Source of the DNA: Flavobacterium tagetis
GTDB lineage: Bacteria > Bacteroidota > Bacteroidia > Flavobacteriales > Flavobacteriaceae
DNA length: 64,000 nt
Direction: 5' to 3'
Assembly: GCF_016735615.1 (NCBI RefSeq)
Contig: NZ_JAERSF010000001.1
Location: 1,630,997-1,694,996, forward strand
The translations under genes and the position numbers were made by a program. The notes beneath the pieces are model-generated. The model was not told the DNA's origin and made no database searches. It worked only from the letters and a program-made list of their open reading frames with translations. Positions 1 to 8,600 of the stretch are shown here, one piece after another (position 1 is the first letter of the stretch; each line of letters starts with the position of its first letter).

Positions 1-42
1 TAAAGGTTCTTTTGTTAGTATATTTACCCTGTGAAATAAGAA

Positions 43-74
43 ATATCGAATGTTTAATGAAGAAGTTTCGATAT
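43..74. repeat. Short inverted repeat upstream of the response regulator
   Basis: Arms ATATCGAA (43-50) and TTCGATAT (67-74) are perfectly complementary with a 16-nt spacer and end 23 bp before the response-regulator start at 98. It could be an operator or a leader hairpin; the role is inference. A TAA at 1-3 may be the stop of an upstream gene whose body is outside the window, but that cannot be shown. Confidence 0.4.
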
Positions 75-97
75 AAAAATCTCAATTTTTGCTATTT

Positions 98-781
98 ATG
101 AAAAAAACACAAACTAAGATTTTATTAGTTGACGACGAACCAGATATCTTAGAAATCGTTGGCTATAACCTTGCTCAGGAAGGCTACCAGATTGTTACAG
201 CTTCTAACGGAAAAGATGCTATAGCAAAAGCACAGAAAGAGCTGCCAGAATTAATCATTATGGACGTGATGATGGCAGAAATGGACGGAATGGAGGCTTG
301 CGAGCATATTAGAAAAATTCCAGAATTAAATAATGTTATCATAACATTCCTTACAGCAAGAAGTGAAGATTACTCTCAAGTAGCTGGTTTTGATGCCGGT
401 GCCGATGACTATATCACAAAGCCAATTAAACCAAAATTATTGGTCTCAAAAGTAAAGGCGCTGTTAAGAAGGTTAAAAGAACAAGAAGTTGTTACAGATA
501 CTTTAAATGTAGGCGGAATCGAGATTAACCGTGAGGAATACAAAATCATAAAAGGCAATGTAGAAATTGCTTTACCAAGAAAAGAATTCGAATTATTCTA
601 TTTATTGGCTTCAAAACCAGGGAAAGTTTTCAAAAGAGACGAAATCCTGGATAAAGTTTGGGGCAATGAAGTTGTAGTTGGAGGAAGAACAATAGATGTT
701 CATATCAGAAAGCTACGCGAAAAAATAGGCGAAGATCTTTTTAAAACCATAAAAGGTGTTGGTTACAAATTTGAAGTTTAG
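98..781 (+). CDS. OmpR/PhoB-family response regulator
   Basis: A two-component response regulator of 227 residues, read from ATG 98; an in-frame TTG 9 bp upstream is less likely. The N-terminal receiver domain (about residues 6-120) has the acidic pair in LLVDDEPD, the phospho-acceptor Asp56 in IIMDVMM, and the conserved Lys in TKPIKPK. The C-terminal half (about 135-227) is an OmpR-type winged helix ending in GGRTIDVHIRKLREKIG and TIKGVGYKFEV, typical of the family. A histidine kinase follows, then a phosphate-selective porin, so a PhoB-like role in phosphate starvation is the likely reading (inference). The kinase is 221 bp downstream across a repeat element with a terminator-like core, so the two may be partly uncoupled in transcription. 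Confidence 0.9.
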   Translation: MKKTQTKILLVDDEPDILEIVGYNLAQEGYQIVTASNGKDAIAKAQKELPELIIMDVMMAEMDGMEACEHIRKIPELNNVIITFLTARSEDYSQVAGFDAGADDYITKPIKPKLLVSKVKALLRRLKEQEVVTDTLNVGGIEINREEYKIIKGNVEIALPRKEFELFYLLASKPGKVFKRDEILDKVWGNEVVVGGRTIDVHIRKLREKIGEDLFKTIKGVGYKFEV

Positions 782-800
782 TATTTCTATAAAAAAGTGA

Positions 801-961
801 ACCATATAAGTAATATAAGTTCATTTAAAATTATAGTTTACTTTAAAATAAAAAAGCTCATTTTTGTCAAAGTCTTGACTTTGATAAAGGTGGGCTTTTC
901 AAAATTATTATTTATTCCAAAAAAAAGTTATTTTTAAATGAACTTATATTGCTTATATGGT
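801..961. repeat. ACCATATAAG inverted-repeat element with hairpin core (copy 1)
   Basis: The left arm (801-830) begins ACCATATAAGTAATATAAGT. The right arm (932-961) is its reverse complement with one mismatch in 30 positions. Between them, 852-899 folds into a long hairpin whose apical stem TCAAAGT/ACTTTGA closes a CTTG loop, with the A and T tracts expected of a terminator. It fills the gap between the response regulator and its kinase. Related arms occur at 36.2-36.4 kb and 43.97 kb. Confidence 0.85.
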
Positions 962-1002
962 GAAAAATAATCTTTAATTGGTTTTAATATTTAACTATTT
1001 CA

Positions 1003-2088
1003 ATGAAAATTAATTTTAAGAAAACATACAAATTTGCCATAAAATCGGCATTGTATATCAGTCTCTTTACAACAGCATTTGTACTGATGTTAATGTCATT
1101 ATTTTATAAAAATCAATTAAAACATCAAGTTGCGTTTGGAATCATTTTCATAATCGTAATCTATATTTTCTCTTTTCTGGTTTTGCAATATCGTGTAGAA
1201 CGCTTTATTTACCGAAGAGTAAAGAAAATTTACGATGAGGTTTCGCTGTTAGAATCAACAACTCTTATCAATCAGCCGATTAATACTGATATGGAAACGC
1301 TTTCAAGGGAAGTGAAAAAATTCGCGACCGATAAAAAGCTCGAAATCGAAATGCTCGAAATCCGCGAACAATATAGAAGAGAATTTTTAGGAAACGTTTC
1401 TCACGAACTAAAAACGCCTTTATTTACGGTTCAAGGCTACGTCTCAACTTTACTTGACGGAGCAATGGATGATAAAAATATTAGAAAGAAATATTTAAAA
1501 CGCGCTGAAAAAGGAGTAGAGCGTCTTATCTATATAGTAGAAGATCTGGATATGATAACCAAATTAGAATCGGGCGATTTAGATTTGAATATGACTGATT
1601 TTGATATTGTTGAATTAATTCAAAATGTCTTTGAACTTCTTGAAATGAAAGCCGATAAAAAGAAAATTAAATTGGCTTTTGAAAGTAAAAATGTGCAGTC
1701 TGTAATGATTAGAGGAGATCAAGATAGAATTCAGCAAGTGTTGGAAAATCTAATTGTCAATTCTATTAAATACGGAAAAGAGGGTGGTCTGACTGAAGTT
1801 GGAGTTGTAAATTTAACCAAGAAAAAAGTTTTAATACGTATTAGCGATAACGGAGAAGGTGTTGAAAAACAAAATATTCCAAGACTTTTTGAACGTTTTT
1901 ACCGAGTGGATAAAAGCGGAACTCGTTCTGAAGGTGGTTCAGGTTTAGGTTTGGCAATTGTAAAGCATATTATTGAAGCGCATAAAGAGAAAGTTTATGT
2001 AGAAAGTGAGTTCGGAATTGGTTCTGAATTCTCTTTTACTCTTGAAAAAGCAAATAAAGCATCAAAAATTGACGTTAAAAAATCGTAA
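1003..2088 (+). CDS. Sensor histidine kinase, PhoR-like
   Basis: A membrane histidine kinase of 361 residues. Two transmembrane segments near the N-terminus (about residues 13-35 and 43-63) are separated by only a few residues, so there is no sizeable periplasmic sensor domain. The HisKA domain carries the phospho-accepting His134 in GNVSHELKTPLFTVQGY. The ATPase domain follows with N box NLIVNSIKYG, G1 box DNGEGVE, and G2 box GSGLGLAIVKHI. It presumably phosphorylates the response regulator encoded just upstream. The lack of a sensor domain resembles PhoR-type kinases, which respond through the Pst/PhoU system; no pst or phoU gene is inside the window, so the phosphate signal is inferred from the downstream porin. 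Confidence 0.9.
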   Translation: MKINFKKTYKFAIKSALYISLFTTAFVLMLMSLFYKNQLKHQVAFGIIFIIVIYIFSFLVLQYRVERFIYRRVKKIYDEVSLLESTTLINQPINTDMETLSREVKKFATDKKLEIEMLEIREQYRREFLGNVSHELKTPLFTVQGYVSTLLDGAMDDKNIRKKYLKRAEKGVERLIYIVEDLDMITKLESGDLDLNMTDFDIVELIQNVFELLEMKADKKKIKLAFESKNVQSVMIRGDQDRIQQVLENLIVNSIKYGKEGGLTEVGVVNLTKKKVLIRISDNGEGVEKQNIPRLFERFYRVDKSGTRSEGGSGLGLAIVKHIIEAHKEKVYVESEFGIGSEFSFTLEKANKASKIDVKKS

Positions 2089-2124
2089 CACCTTTTTTGC
2101 TAAAAGCCTTAGAACAAAGGTGTT
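2087..2124 (+). terminator. Weak stem-loop after the histidine kinase
   Basis: The arms AACACCTTT (2087-2095) and AAAGGTGTT (2116-2124) are perfectly complementary around a 20-nt loop. No clean T-tract follows on the plus strand, so termination is only possible, not clear. Confidence 0.35.
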
Positions 2125-2205
2125 TAACAATAAATAAACATTCCGATTTAGGTCGTAACATTAAATTTTTATTATAGTAACATCTGGTTAATGATTTCTT
2201 AACAT
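2124..2205 (+). promoter_or_regulatory. Candidate Pho boxes (TTAACA-type direct repeats) upstream of porin
   Basis: Hexamers resembling TTAACA lie at 2124 (TTAACA), 2135 (TAAACA), 2155 (GTAACA), 2177 (GTAACA) and 2199 (TTAACA). The first two are 11 bp apart and the last three exactly 22 bp apart, so sites lie on one face of the helix. PhoB/PhoP-type regulators bind direct repeats with an 11-bp period. The block ends just upstream of a candidate -7 element, CATCTTTG at 2214-2221 (7 of 8 to TAnnTTTG), and no TTG -33 box is visible, as expected for an activated promoter. The link to the adjacent response regulator is inference. Confidence 0.5.
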
Positions 2206-2251
2206 AGGTGCTCCATCTTTGCATCCTGAAATTAAGGGAATTACAGAACTA

Positions 2252-3562
2252 ATGATAAAAAGAAAACTTTTAGCCGTTTTATTACTGTTAGCTTGTGCTG
2301 CAAATGCACAGGAAACAAACAAGCAAGAACTGAATAAACAGGATGTAAAAAACGAAGTAATGCGTATTTTAGATTCCATCAACAAAGCAAAACTTCCAGA
2401 AACTAAATCTGGAGGAGGAGTTGAGGAACATTGGTATGACAGAATCTCGTTAAGAGGTTATGCACAAATTAGATACAATGGTCTGTTTTCTACAAACGAT
2501 AAAGTTTCTTGCGAGCAATGTGATAGATCTTGGGGAACAACTTCTACGGCTCCAGATGCAAAAGCAAACAACGGACTTTTTATTCGCCGTGCCCGTTTAG
2601 TATTTTCTGGACAAGTGCATCCAAATGTATTTTTCTACTTTCAGCCAGATTTTGCGAGTTCACCGTCAAGCGGAGTGAATAACTTCGTTCAGATTCGTGA
2701 CTTGTATTTTGATCTTTCTTTCGACAAGAAAAAAGAATATCGAGTACGTGTTGGACAGAGTAAAATTCCATACGGATTTGAGAACATGCAGTCAAGCTCA
2801 CAGCGTTTAACTTTAGACCGCGCTGATGCAATTAACTCTTCAATTTTGAATGAGCGTGATTTAGGAATATTCTTTTATTGGGCTCCAGCCGAAATCAGAC
2901 AGCGTTTTGAAATGCTGGTTAAAGACGGTTACAAAGGTTCTGGAGATTTTGGAGTTTTTGCACTAGGTGTTTACAACGGTCAAATCGCAAACAAATTGGA
3001 CGGAAATAGAGATTTAAATGTGGTGGCAAGAGTAACTTATCCTTTTGTTATTGGAAGTCAGATTATAGAACCTGGAATTCAGGCTTACACTGGAAAATGG
3101 GCTTTTACGGGAGAAGTTTCACCTGGAGTTACGGTTAACGATCCTCAATATGTAAAAGATCAGAGAGTTGGTGCAACTTTCGTTTTATACCCAAGACCTT
3201 TTGGAATCCAAACTGAGTACAACATCGGAACTGGACCTCGATACAATACGCTTACCAATACAATCGACCAAACCGATTTGAATGGAGGTTATGTTTTGTT
3301 AAACTATAAATGGGATATTAAAAAGCAGCATATCTATCCTTTTGCCAAATTTCAATATTATGACGGAGGGAAAAAATACGAGAAAGATGCTAGAAGCTAC
3401 GTAGTTAGAGATTTCGAGTTTGGTGTTGAATGGCAACCAATCAAAGCATTCGAATTCACAGCTGAGTATGTGGTTGCAGACCGAACTTTTGAAGACAGCG
3501 TTTTGCCAGTAAACAGACAGCAAGGAAATGTTTTAAGATTGCAAGTGCAGTTTAATTTCTAA
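2252..3562 (+). CDS. Phosphate-selective porin O/P-family outer-membrane protein
   Basis: An outer-membrane porin of about 436 residues. The start is ATG 2252, giving MIKRKLL and a signal peptide ending near ANAQ; the in-frame TTG 33 bp upstream overlaps the promoter. After a short Lys/Glu-rich linker, the barrel starts with RISLRGYAQIRYNG and contains LFIRRARLVFSGQVHPNVFFYFQPDF, typical of the OprO/OprP family, and ends in an aromatic residue (VQFNF), the usual barrel signature. Family knowledge suggests uptake of phosphate or polyphosphate. Its place after a PhoB/PhoR-like pair and behind candidate Pho boxes supports membership of a phosphate regulon. Confidence 0.85.
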   Translation: MIKRKLLAVLLLLACAANAQETNKQELNKQDVKNEVMRILDSINKAKLPETKSGGGVEEHWYDRISLRGYAQIRYNGLFSTNDKVSCEQCDRSWGTTSTAPDAKANNGLFIRRARLVFSGQVHPNVFFYFQPDFASSPSSGVNNFVQIRDLYFDLSFDKKKEYRVRVGQSKIPYGFENMQSSSQRLTLDRADAINSSILNERDLGIFFYWAPAEIRQRFEMLVKDGYKGSGDFGVFALGVYNGQIANKLDGNRDLNVVARVTYPFVIGSQIIEPGIQAYTGKWAFTGEVSPGVTVNDPQYVKDQRVGATFVLYPRPFGIQTEYNIGTGPRYNTLTNTIDQTDLNGGYVLLNYKWDIKKQHIYPFAKFQYYDGGKKYEKDARSYVVRDFEFGVEWQPIKAFEFTAEYVVADRTFEDSVLPVNRQQGNVLRLQVQFNF

Positions 3563-3644
3563 AATCAGTACGAAGATAAAACAGATTCGCTTTCGCGAAG
3601 ACGCGGATAAAAACTGACTTTTTATTTGAGAAAAAATTCAATTG

Positions 3645-3672
3645 CCTCCAGCTTTAGCTGGAGGTTTTTTTT
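3645..3672 (+). terminator. CCTCCAGC hairpin terminator after the porin
   Basis: CCTCCAGC (3645-3652), loop TTTA, GCTGGAGG (3657-3664), then eight T. It is a strong intrinsic terminator. The same hairpin occurs twice near 46.9-47.0 kb, so it belongs to a dispersed palindrome family. It is followed at 3684 by AAGGCTTTAGCC, which also recurs in the 46.9 kb element. Confidence 0.85.
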
Positions 3673-3712
3673 ATTGTAGTAATAAGGCTTTAGCCAAATT
3701 AGTTTGATGCAA

Positions 3713-4792
3713 TTATGCAGTCTTGTCTTCAAAAACCTTAAATAGCGAATCCCAGTCAATATTATTTTCAAATTGGGATAATCCTTTAAACGACTTTACT
3801 TTTGATAAATCTTCAAGGGTAAAATTATCCTGCATGGCATACGGTACAAGATTTTCTTCTTGAAGTTTTATTGCTAGATATTCTTGCTCATATTGACCCG
3901 GCGTCGGAATAAAAAAGGCTTTTTTGCCTAGCTTAGCCAAATCCATAACAGTAGTATAACCCGAACGGCACAATACAAATTCACTTTCGTTAAAAGTTTG
4001 CTCCAGCTGTTTCGAGTTCATGAAATTATAATAAGTGACATTTCCAGCCTGCCATTTTTCTTGTGACTTTTCTACTTTTCCCTGTACAAAAACCACTTTT
4101 CCAGGATATTTTGCCGCCTCTCTCTGCAGTTTTTCATCCAAAAAAGTGCGCTGAGGTTCTGGTCCAGACAATATAATCATCATATCATATATTTTTGGAG
4201 TATCCTTTTTCTTCATACGGCTCAACGGACCAATATATCTTAGATTCAGTTCATTATTTTTTAAATGGCCTAAATCGCCAGTAAGGTTAATTTTTCCGTT
4301 AGTATCGGGAACCCAACATTCATTATATTTCTTTATAAAATACTGATGGCATTTACTAGTAAACCAAGTCGTATTTCCCGTCATTACATTCAATTGATGC
4401 GTCATAAAAACCGAAGGTACTTTTTTGCTGAAAACCCCCAATCTATTATCTGAGATTATTCCATCAATCCCGTGCTTTTTTACCCAATGATTGACCATTT
4501 TTTTCTCATCCAAAACGGCAGTAATCATTTTCGGAAGATTTTTAATCAGCTTCCATTTAAAGTTTTTGCCATTCTTAGCATATTCAATATGATAAGAAGG
4601 CAGTTCTAAAGTTTGTATATAAGGAAATTCTTTTCGTAACAGAGCCAGCGCAACACCATCGGAAGCGATAATCGGAATATAATTATTCTCTTGAAGCGCT
4701 TTGATAATAGGAATGCATCGAGTGGCATGCCCAAGTCCCCAATTTAATGGAGCCACTAAAATAGTTTTATTCGCAGAATAATCTATGCTCAT
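3713..4792 (-). CDS. MurG-like glycosyltransferase (GT28-type)
   Basis: A 359-residue protein with the GT-B fold signature of MurG-like transferases. The N-terminal APLNWGLGHATRCIPIIKAL (from about residue 14) is the glycine-rich acceptor-side motif, and the C-terminal region has CRSGYTTVMDLAKLGKKAFF followed by IPTPGQYEQEYLA, the nucleotide-sugar binding segment. The GPEPQR motif in the middle is common to this family. The donor and acceptor cannot be read from the sequence; it is not the peptidoglycan MurG itself, which lies with other mur genes. It is alone in its orientation and converges on the porin. No signal peptide or membrane segment is seen, so it is probably cytosolic or peripheral. 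Confidence 0.75.
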   Translation of the reverse strand: MSIDYSANKTILVAPLNWGLGHATRCIPIIKALQENNYIPIIASDGVALALLRKEFPYIQTLELPSYHIEYAKNGKNFKWKLIKNLPKMITAVLDEKKMVNHWVKKHGIDGIISDNRLGVFSKKVPSVFMTHQLNVMTGNTTWFTSKCHQYFIKKYNECWVPDTNGKINLTGDLGHLKNNELNLRYIGPLSRMKKKDTPKIYDMMIILSGPEPQRTFLDEKLQREAAKYPGKVVFVQGKVEKSQEKWQAGNVTYYNFMNSKQLEQTFNESEFVLCRSGYTTVMDLAKLGKKAFFIPTPGQYEQEYLAIKLQEENLVPYAMQDNFTLEDLSKVKSFKGLSQFENNIDWDSLFKVFEDKTA

Positions 4793-4876
4793 TTTTTGAC
4801 AGTTTTAAAAACGAAGATAGAAAAATATGTTTTTTATGTTATTTCGGAGGTATTACGAAATTATTAATTTAAGGTG

Positions 4877-4997
4877 TTAAGTTTCCGAGTTGCTAAGCTT
4901 CTAAGTTCAAAGATTTTCTGTTTAGAAAACAAGAAAGCCGAACTATAAGTTCGGCTTAATTTGTTAATCTTAGAAGCTTAGCAACTCAGAAACTTAA
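4877..4997. repeat. 29-bp inverted repeat around a terminator; overlaps the stop codon of the next gene
   Basis: Left arm 4877-4905 begins TTAAGTTTCCGAGTTGCTAA, and right arm 4969-4997 is its reverse complement with one mismatch in 29. The core 4935-4957 is a perfect hairpin AAGCCGAACT-ATA-AGTTCGGCTT. The right arm overlaps the TAA stop (4994-4996) of the minus-strand gene. The inner stretch CTGTTTAGAAAAC (4918-4930) recurs near 53.77 kb. Confidence 0.85.
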
Positions 4998-5569
4998 TCC
5001 TGAATATACGTTTTATTTCCATTTTTGTTAATATAGTATTTACCGCCTCTTGGACCAGTATATACTTTTTTACCATTGTATTCGCCAGTTACTTTGTCTG
5101 GAACAGACGGCGCTTTTTCGTTAGTTTCTTTTAAAGTTTTACTAGCCGATTTTTTAGCAGCTGTTGCGTCTTTCTTTGTAGCCTCAGCTTTTACAGTTGT
5201 TTTCTTGGCATCGGCTTTAGCTTTATCGGCAGAGCTTTTTGCTTTGTCAGCCGTACTTTTTGCTTTATCAGATTCTAAAGTAGCTTTTTTTGCATCAGCT
5301 TTAGCTTTAGTCGCTTGTTTGTCGGCAGTCTTTTTTACTGCGTCAGCAGATTCTTTTTTTGCTTTTGTCGAAGCAGCTTTTGCATCATCTGCTGCTTTTT
5401 TAGATTTTGTGGCTTCTTTTTTTGCATCAGCCGAAGCTTTGTCTGCACTTGCTTTCGCTTTTTTCGCCGAAGTTTCAGTTTTACTTTTCGTAGTTTTTGC
5501 AGTTGTTTCCTGAGCATAAAAATTAGAAGAGAAAGCAACCATCAAACATAACAATACTAATTTTTTCAT
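4994..5569 (-). CDS. Secreted Lys/Ala-rich protein with a C-terminal PBCV-type basic adaptor domain
   Basis: A 191-residue protein with a clear signal peptide (MKKLVLLCLMVAFSSNFYAQ). Residues about 22-150 are a low-complexity, charged, probably helical region of repeated Ala-Lys-Ala-Asp units, similar in composition to histone H1 tails. The last about 35 residues (DKVTGEYNGKKVYTGPRGGK and KYYINKNGNKTYI) match the small basic adaptor domain first named from chlorella viruses and found in many Bacteroidota proteins. Its function is unknown; a cell-envelope or nucleic-acid binding linker is possible. The stop codon lies inside an inverted repeat, so the extreme C-terminus (IQD) may have been set by repeat insertion. 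No operon partner: the next minus-strand gene upstream ends 63 bp away. Confidence 0.75.
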   Translation of the reverse strand: MKKLVLLCLMVAFSSNFYAQETTAKTTKSKTETSAKKAKASADKASADAKKEATKSKKAADDAKAASTKAKKESADAVKKTADKQATKAKADAKKATLESDKAKSTADKAKSSADKAKADAKKTTVKAEATKKDATAAKKSASKTLKETNEKAPSVPDKVTGEYNGKKVYTGPRGGKYYINKNGNKTYIQD

Positions 5570-5632
5570 AAGGCTAAAAGTTTAAATTTCAATTAAAATT
5601 AAACAATTTATTGTCATCTTTTTCGCAGTACA

Positions 5633-8600
5633 TTAAAAATATGCACGAAGCTGGACATTTCCTGTGTGAATCGTATTTCCCGTTTCGCTTTTTCTCCCTT
5701 GATAATTTAAATTGATATCCAAAAAAGACGTAATGTTCTTTTGCAGAAGCAGTTTCCAAACCAAATTTGATCCCGCTTGAAGTCCTTCGAGCATCTGAAA
5801 ACCGACCGACGAAAATTCATTTCCATTAAATTTATTTTCATAAAAAGAGAATTCTCCATTCACCGTAACTTTCTTTTCGCCTGCATAAGAAAAAGAAGTT
5901 CCAATTCTATTTTGGTCTAAAGTTTCGAGATTCCCAATTTGATTTTTTTTGTTTTGAAGCTCATAAAAGAAGTCCAATTTGGTGTTTTTAGAAAATAAAT
6001 AACTGACTTTTGGTGCCAGCTGCCAACCTTGAATATCATAATTTTTCTCGACAAAATCTTTTGAAACCAAATCGGTTTTTATGGTTTTAGTGAAGAAATT
6101 AAATAGCCAGCTATTTTGGTATAAATGGGTGTACTGAATTTGATGCGAATAATTCTGTACATGCTGTGAACCAACAGAAAGCAGACTTTTGCCTTTATTT
6201 ATAAGATAAGAATACGTAACCGAATGTTTTTGCTTGCCTCGGTTGTAAAATAAACTATTTCTGAAACTCGAATTCAGTCCTAAAATATTTTCTTCTGATG
6301 AATCAAACGGGTTGAGTTCTAGTTTTTCGCCATCACTTTTTACCTTTCGATCCATTATGAAAGAAGTCTGATTGTAAAAATAAGACAGCAGTTTTTTAAA
6401 CCCTTTTTCATTTTGCCATTGTAACGGATTCAGAGTTAAAGACTGCGAAAACTTATTTTGATTAGTTTTAATGTAAATCTGATTCGGTAAAAAGACTCTA
6501 ACATAACGCGCCTGATCTTGGTAAACTGCAACTTCAAATTCTTCCAATTCCTGAATTCCGTTGCCATTATAATCATTCCAAGTATAAACTCCTTGACCAG
6601 TCGGAACTTCTACATAAGTGAATTCTTGCTGTGCAATAGTTCCTGAACTAGTTTCATAAGCCGTTCCGATTTGCATGAATTGGTTAAAAAAACGATCGTT
6701 GTAAAGAATTCTTGAATTTAAAGAAGGTTCATTCTGCTTCGATTTATCAGTAAAATCTAAATTTCGGTAACTGGCATAAACTGCCAAATCGGTTGTTTTG
6801 TTCTGAATCAGTTTTGATTTTAAATAATACGTCTGCGAATTATTGACATGCTGTAATAATCCATTTTGCAAACTATCGTTTCGTCTTTGAAGAAAACCAA
6901 CTTCCACAAAAACTTTAGTGCTGTCGCCACGTCCTGTAAATACACCGTATTCTGAAAATCTTTGACTTAAAGCCGAAAATTGATTGGTAACTTTATCTTT
7001 TTCCTGATTATCTTCCAATTGCATAGTTCCTCCAACCCAGTTTTTACCAAAATGATATTTGGTTCTGGTTTGGTTTCTAATGAATTTTGAAGTAGAAGCT
7101 GTCGCATCAGAATTGAGGAAACTGCCATTGTTTTCGATCGTCCAATTTTTTAATTTGAATAAAGCGTTTGTTGTATGCCTTGCCCCAGAATAGCTTTCAC
7201 TATAATCTAATTTTTCAAATTGATAAGTCAGCAAACCAATGTTTGATGTTTCTTTTTTCGAAAACAAATCAAAATTTAAACCCGTGACCAAAAGACTCTG
7301 ATTGCCATATTGCGTTCCCGTTAAATTCCAATCACGATTAAATTCAATATTGTACAAACGTTCTACCGATTTAAAATTTTGCTGCACATATTGATAATTC
7401 GCGAAAGCGTCTAAATTCCAACTTCTAGAAAAAAGACGTTTTTTTAGATTGGTTTTAAAAGCCACTCCTTCATTATTAGCATCATCAATTCCAGAAAATA
7501 AATTCTGATCATTATTGCTGACAGCCAATTCAAAATCAACCAGCGTTTTCTCATTCGGATTGTATTTTCCTAAAAACGTTGCCACCTGAAGTTTCATTGG
7601 CGCGACAAGTTGTACAATTGGTTCGTAGTTTCCTTGTAGGATTCCGTTAACTGGTTCTACATATTGATAAATACGTTCAACAGAATTATTATTTTGAATG
7701 ATATAATTTCCGGCATTTGCACCAACTTGACTAAATCTTACATTGTACAAAACATCGGCAGGATTATTCGAATATTCATAAACTTCAACCGAATTGACAA
7801 GTATTTTTTTGTATAAAATTTTATTCTCAGCATACGTGTCTTCGTAGGCAGAAGGCGCTTTCATCAAATTGACATCGTCTCCCGCCTGACCTAAAATCTG
7901 AACTTGTTCCGGAGAAAGATTTTGCTGTAAAGGCTGATTTTTCATATCATTTTCAGAATATAAATAACCGCCAAAACTCCAATTTTTGTTTTCGTGCGTT
8001 GCGCCTGCATAAGTAACTAAACGGTTATAATTTCGTTCAGAATATTGATATTCGACATTAATACGCATTTCTGAAGTAATGGTAAAAAGCGAAGTAAAGA
8101 CAATTTCTCCCGCATTGTAATCAATCACATAATCGTTGTTTTCTCCACGTTTTAATAAAACGCCATTTACATAAACACGTTCTGAACCCGAAATAACGAG
8201 AACATACAATTCGCCGTTTTGGCCTTTTAGTTTGTACGGACCTTGATTGCTTTCCTGACCCGTAAAAGTACTTTTGGCATATTGGCCTTTTACAAAAGCG
8301 ACGGAAGCAAAAACATTGGTTTTACTTTTTTCGGTATCAAAATCAAAGTTGGCAGAAAGTCCCTGAACCTTTTTATTAAAGCCTAAAAATTGAGTTTTCC
8401 TATTTTCTAAAAAAACATCGCCGGCGCGAATGTTCCAATCATCGCTAAAAAGTTCGATAAAAATATTATCAAATTGATCGAGCTTTTGAGAATAACCGCC
8501 ATCTTGCAACGGAATATTGTTGTCCTGAAGAGAAGCTCTTAAACTTACTTTGTCTGAGAGTTTTCCTGTAATCTGTAAATCTAAATTGGAGTTTAAAACT

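Noticed and set aside
5076..5513. 145-codon plus-strand ORF
   Set aside because: It is the mirror of the Lys/Ala-rich gene on the other strand; its Phe/Ala/Ser/Val-rich composition is explained by that low-complexity sequence.
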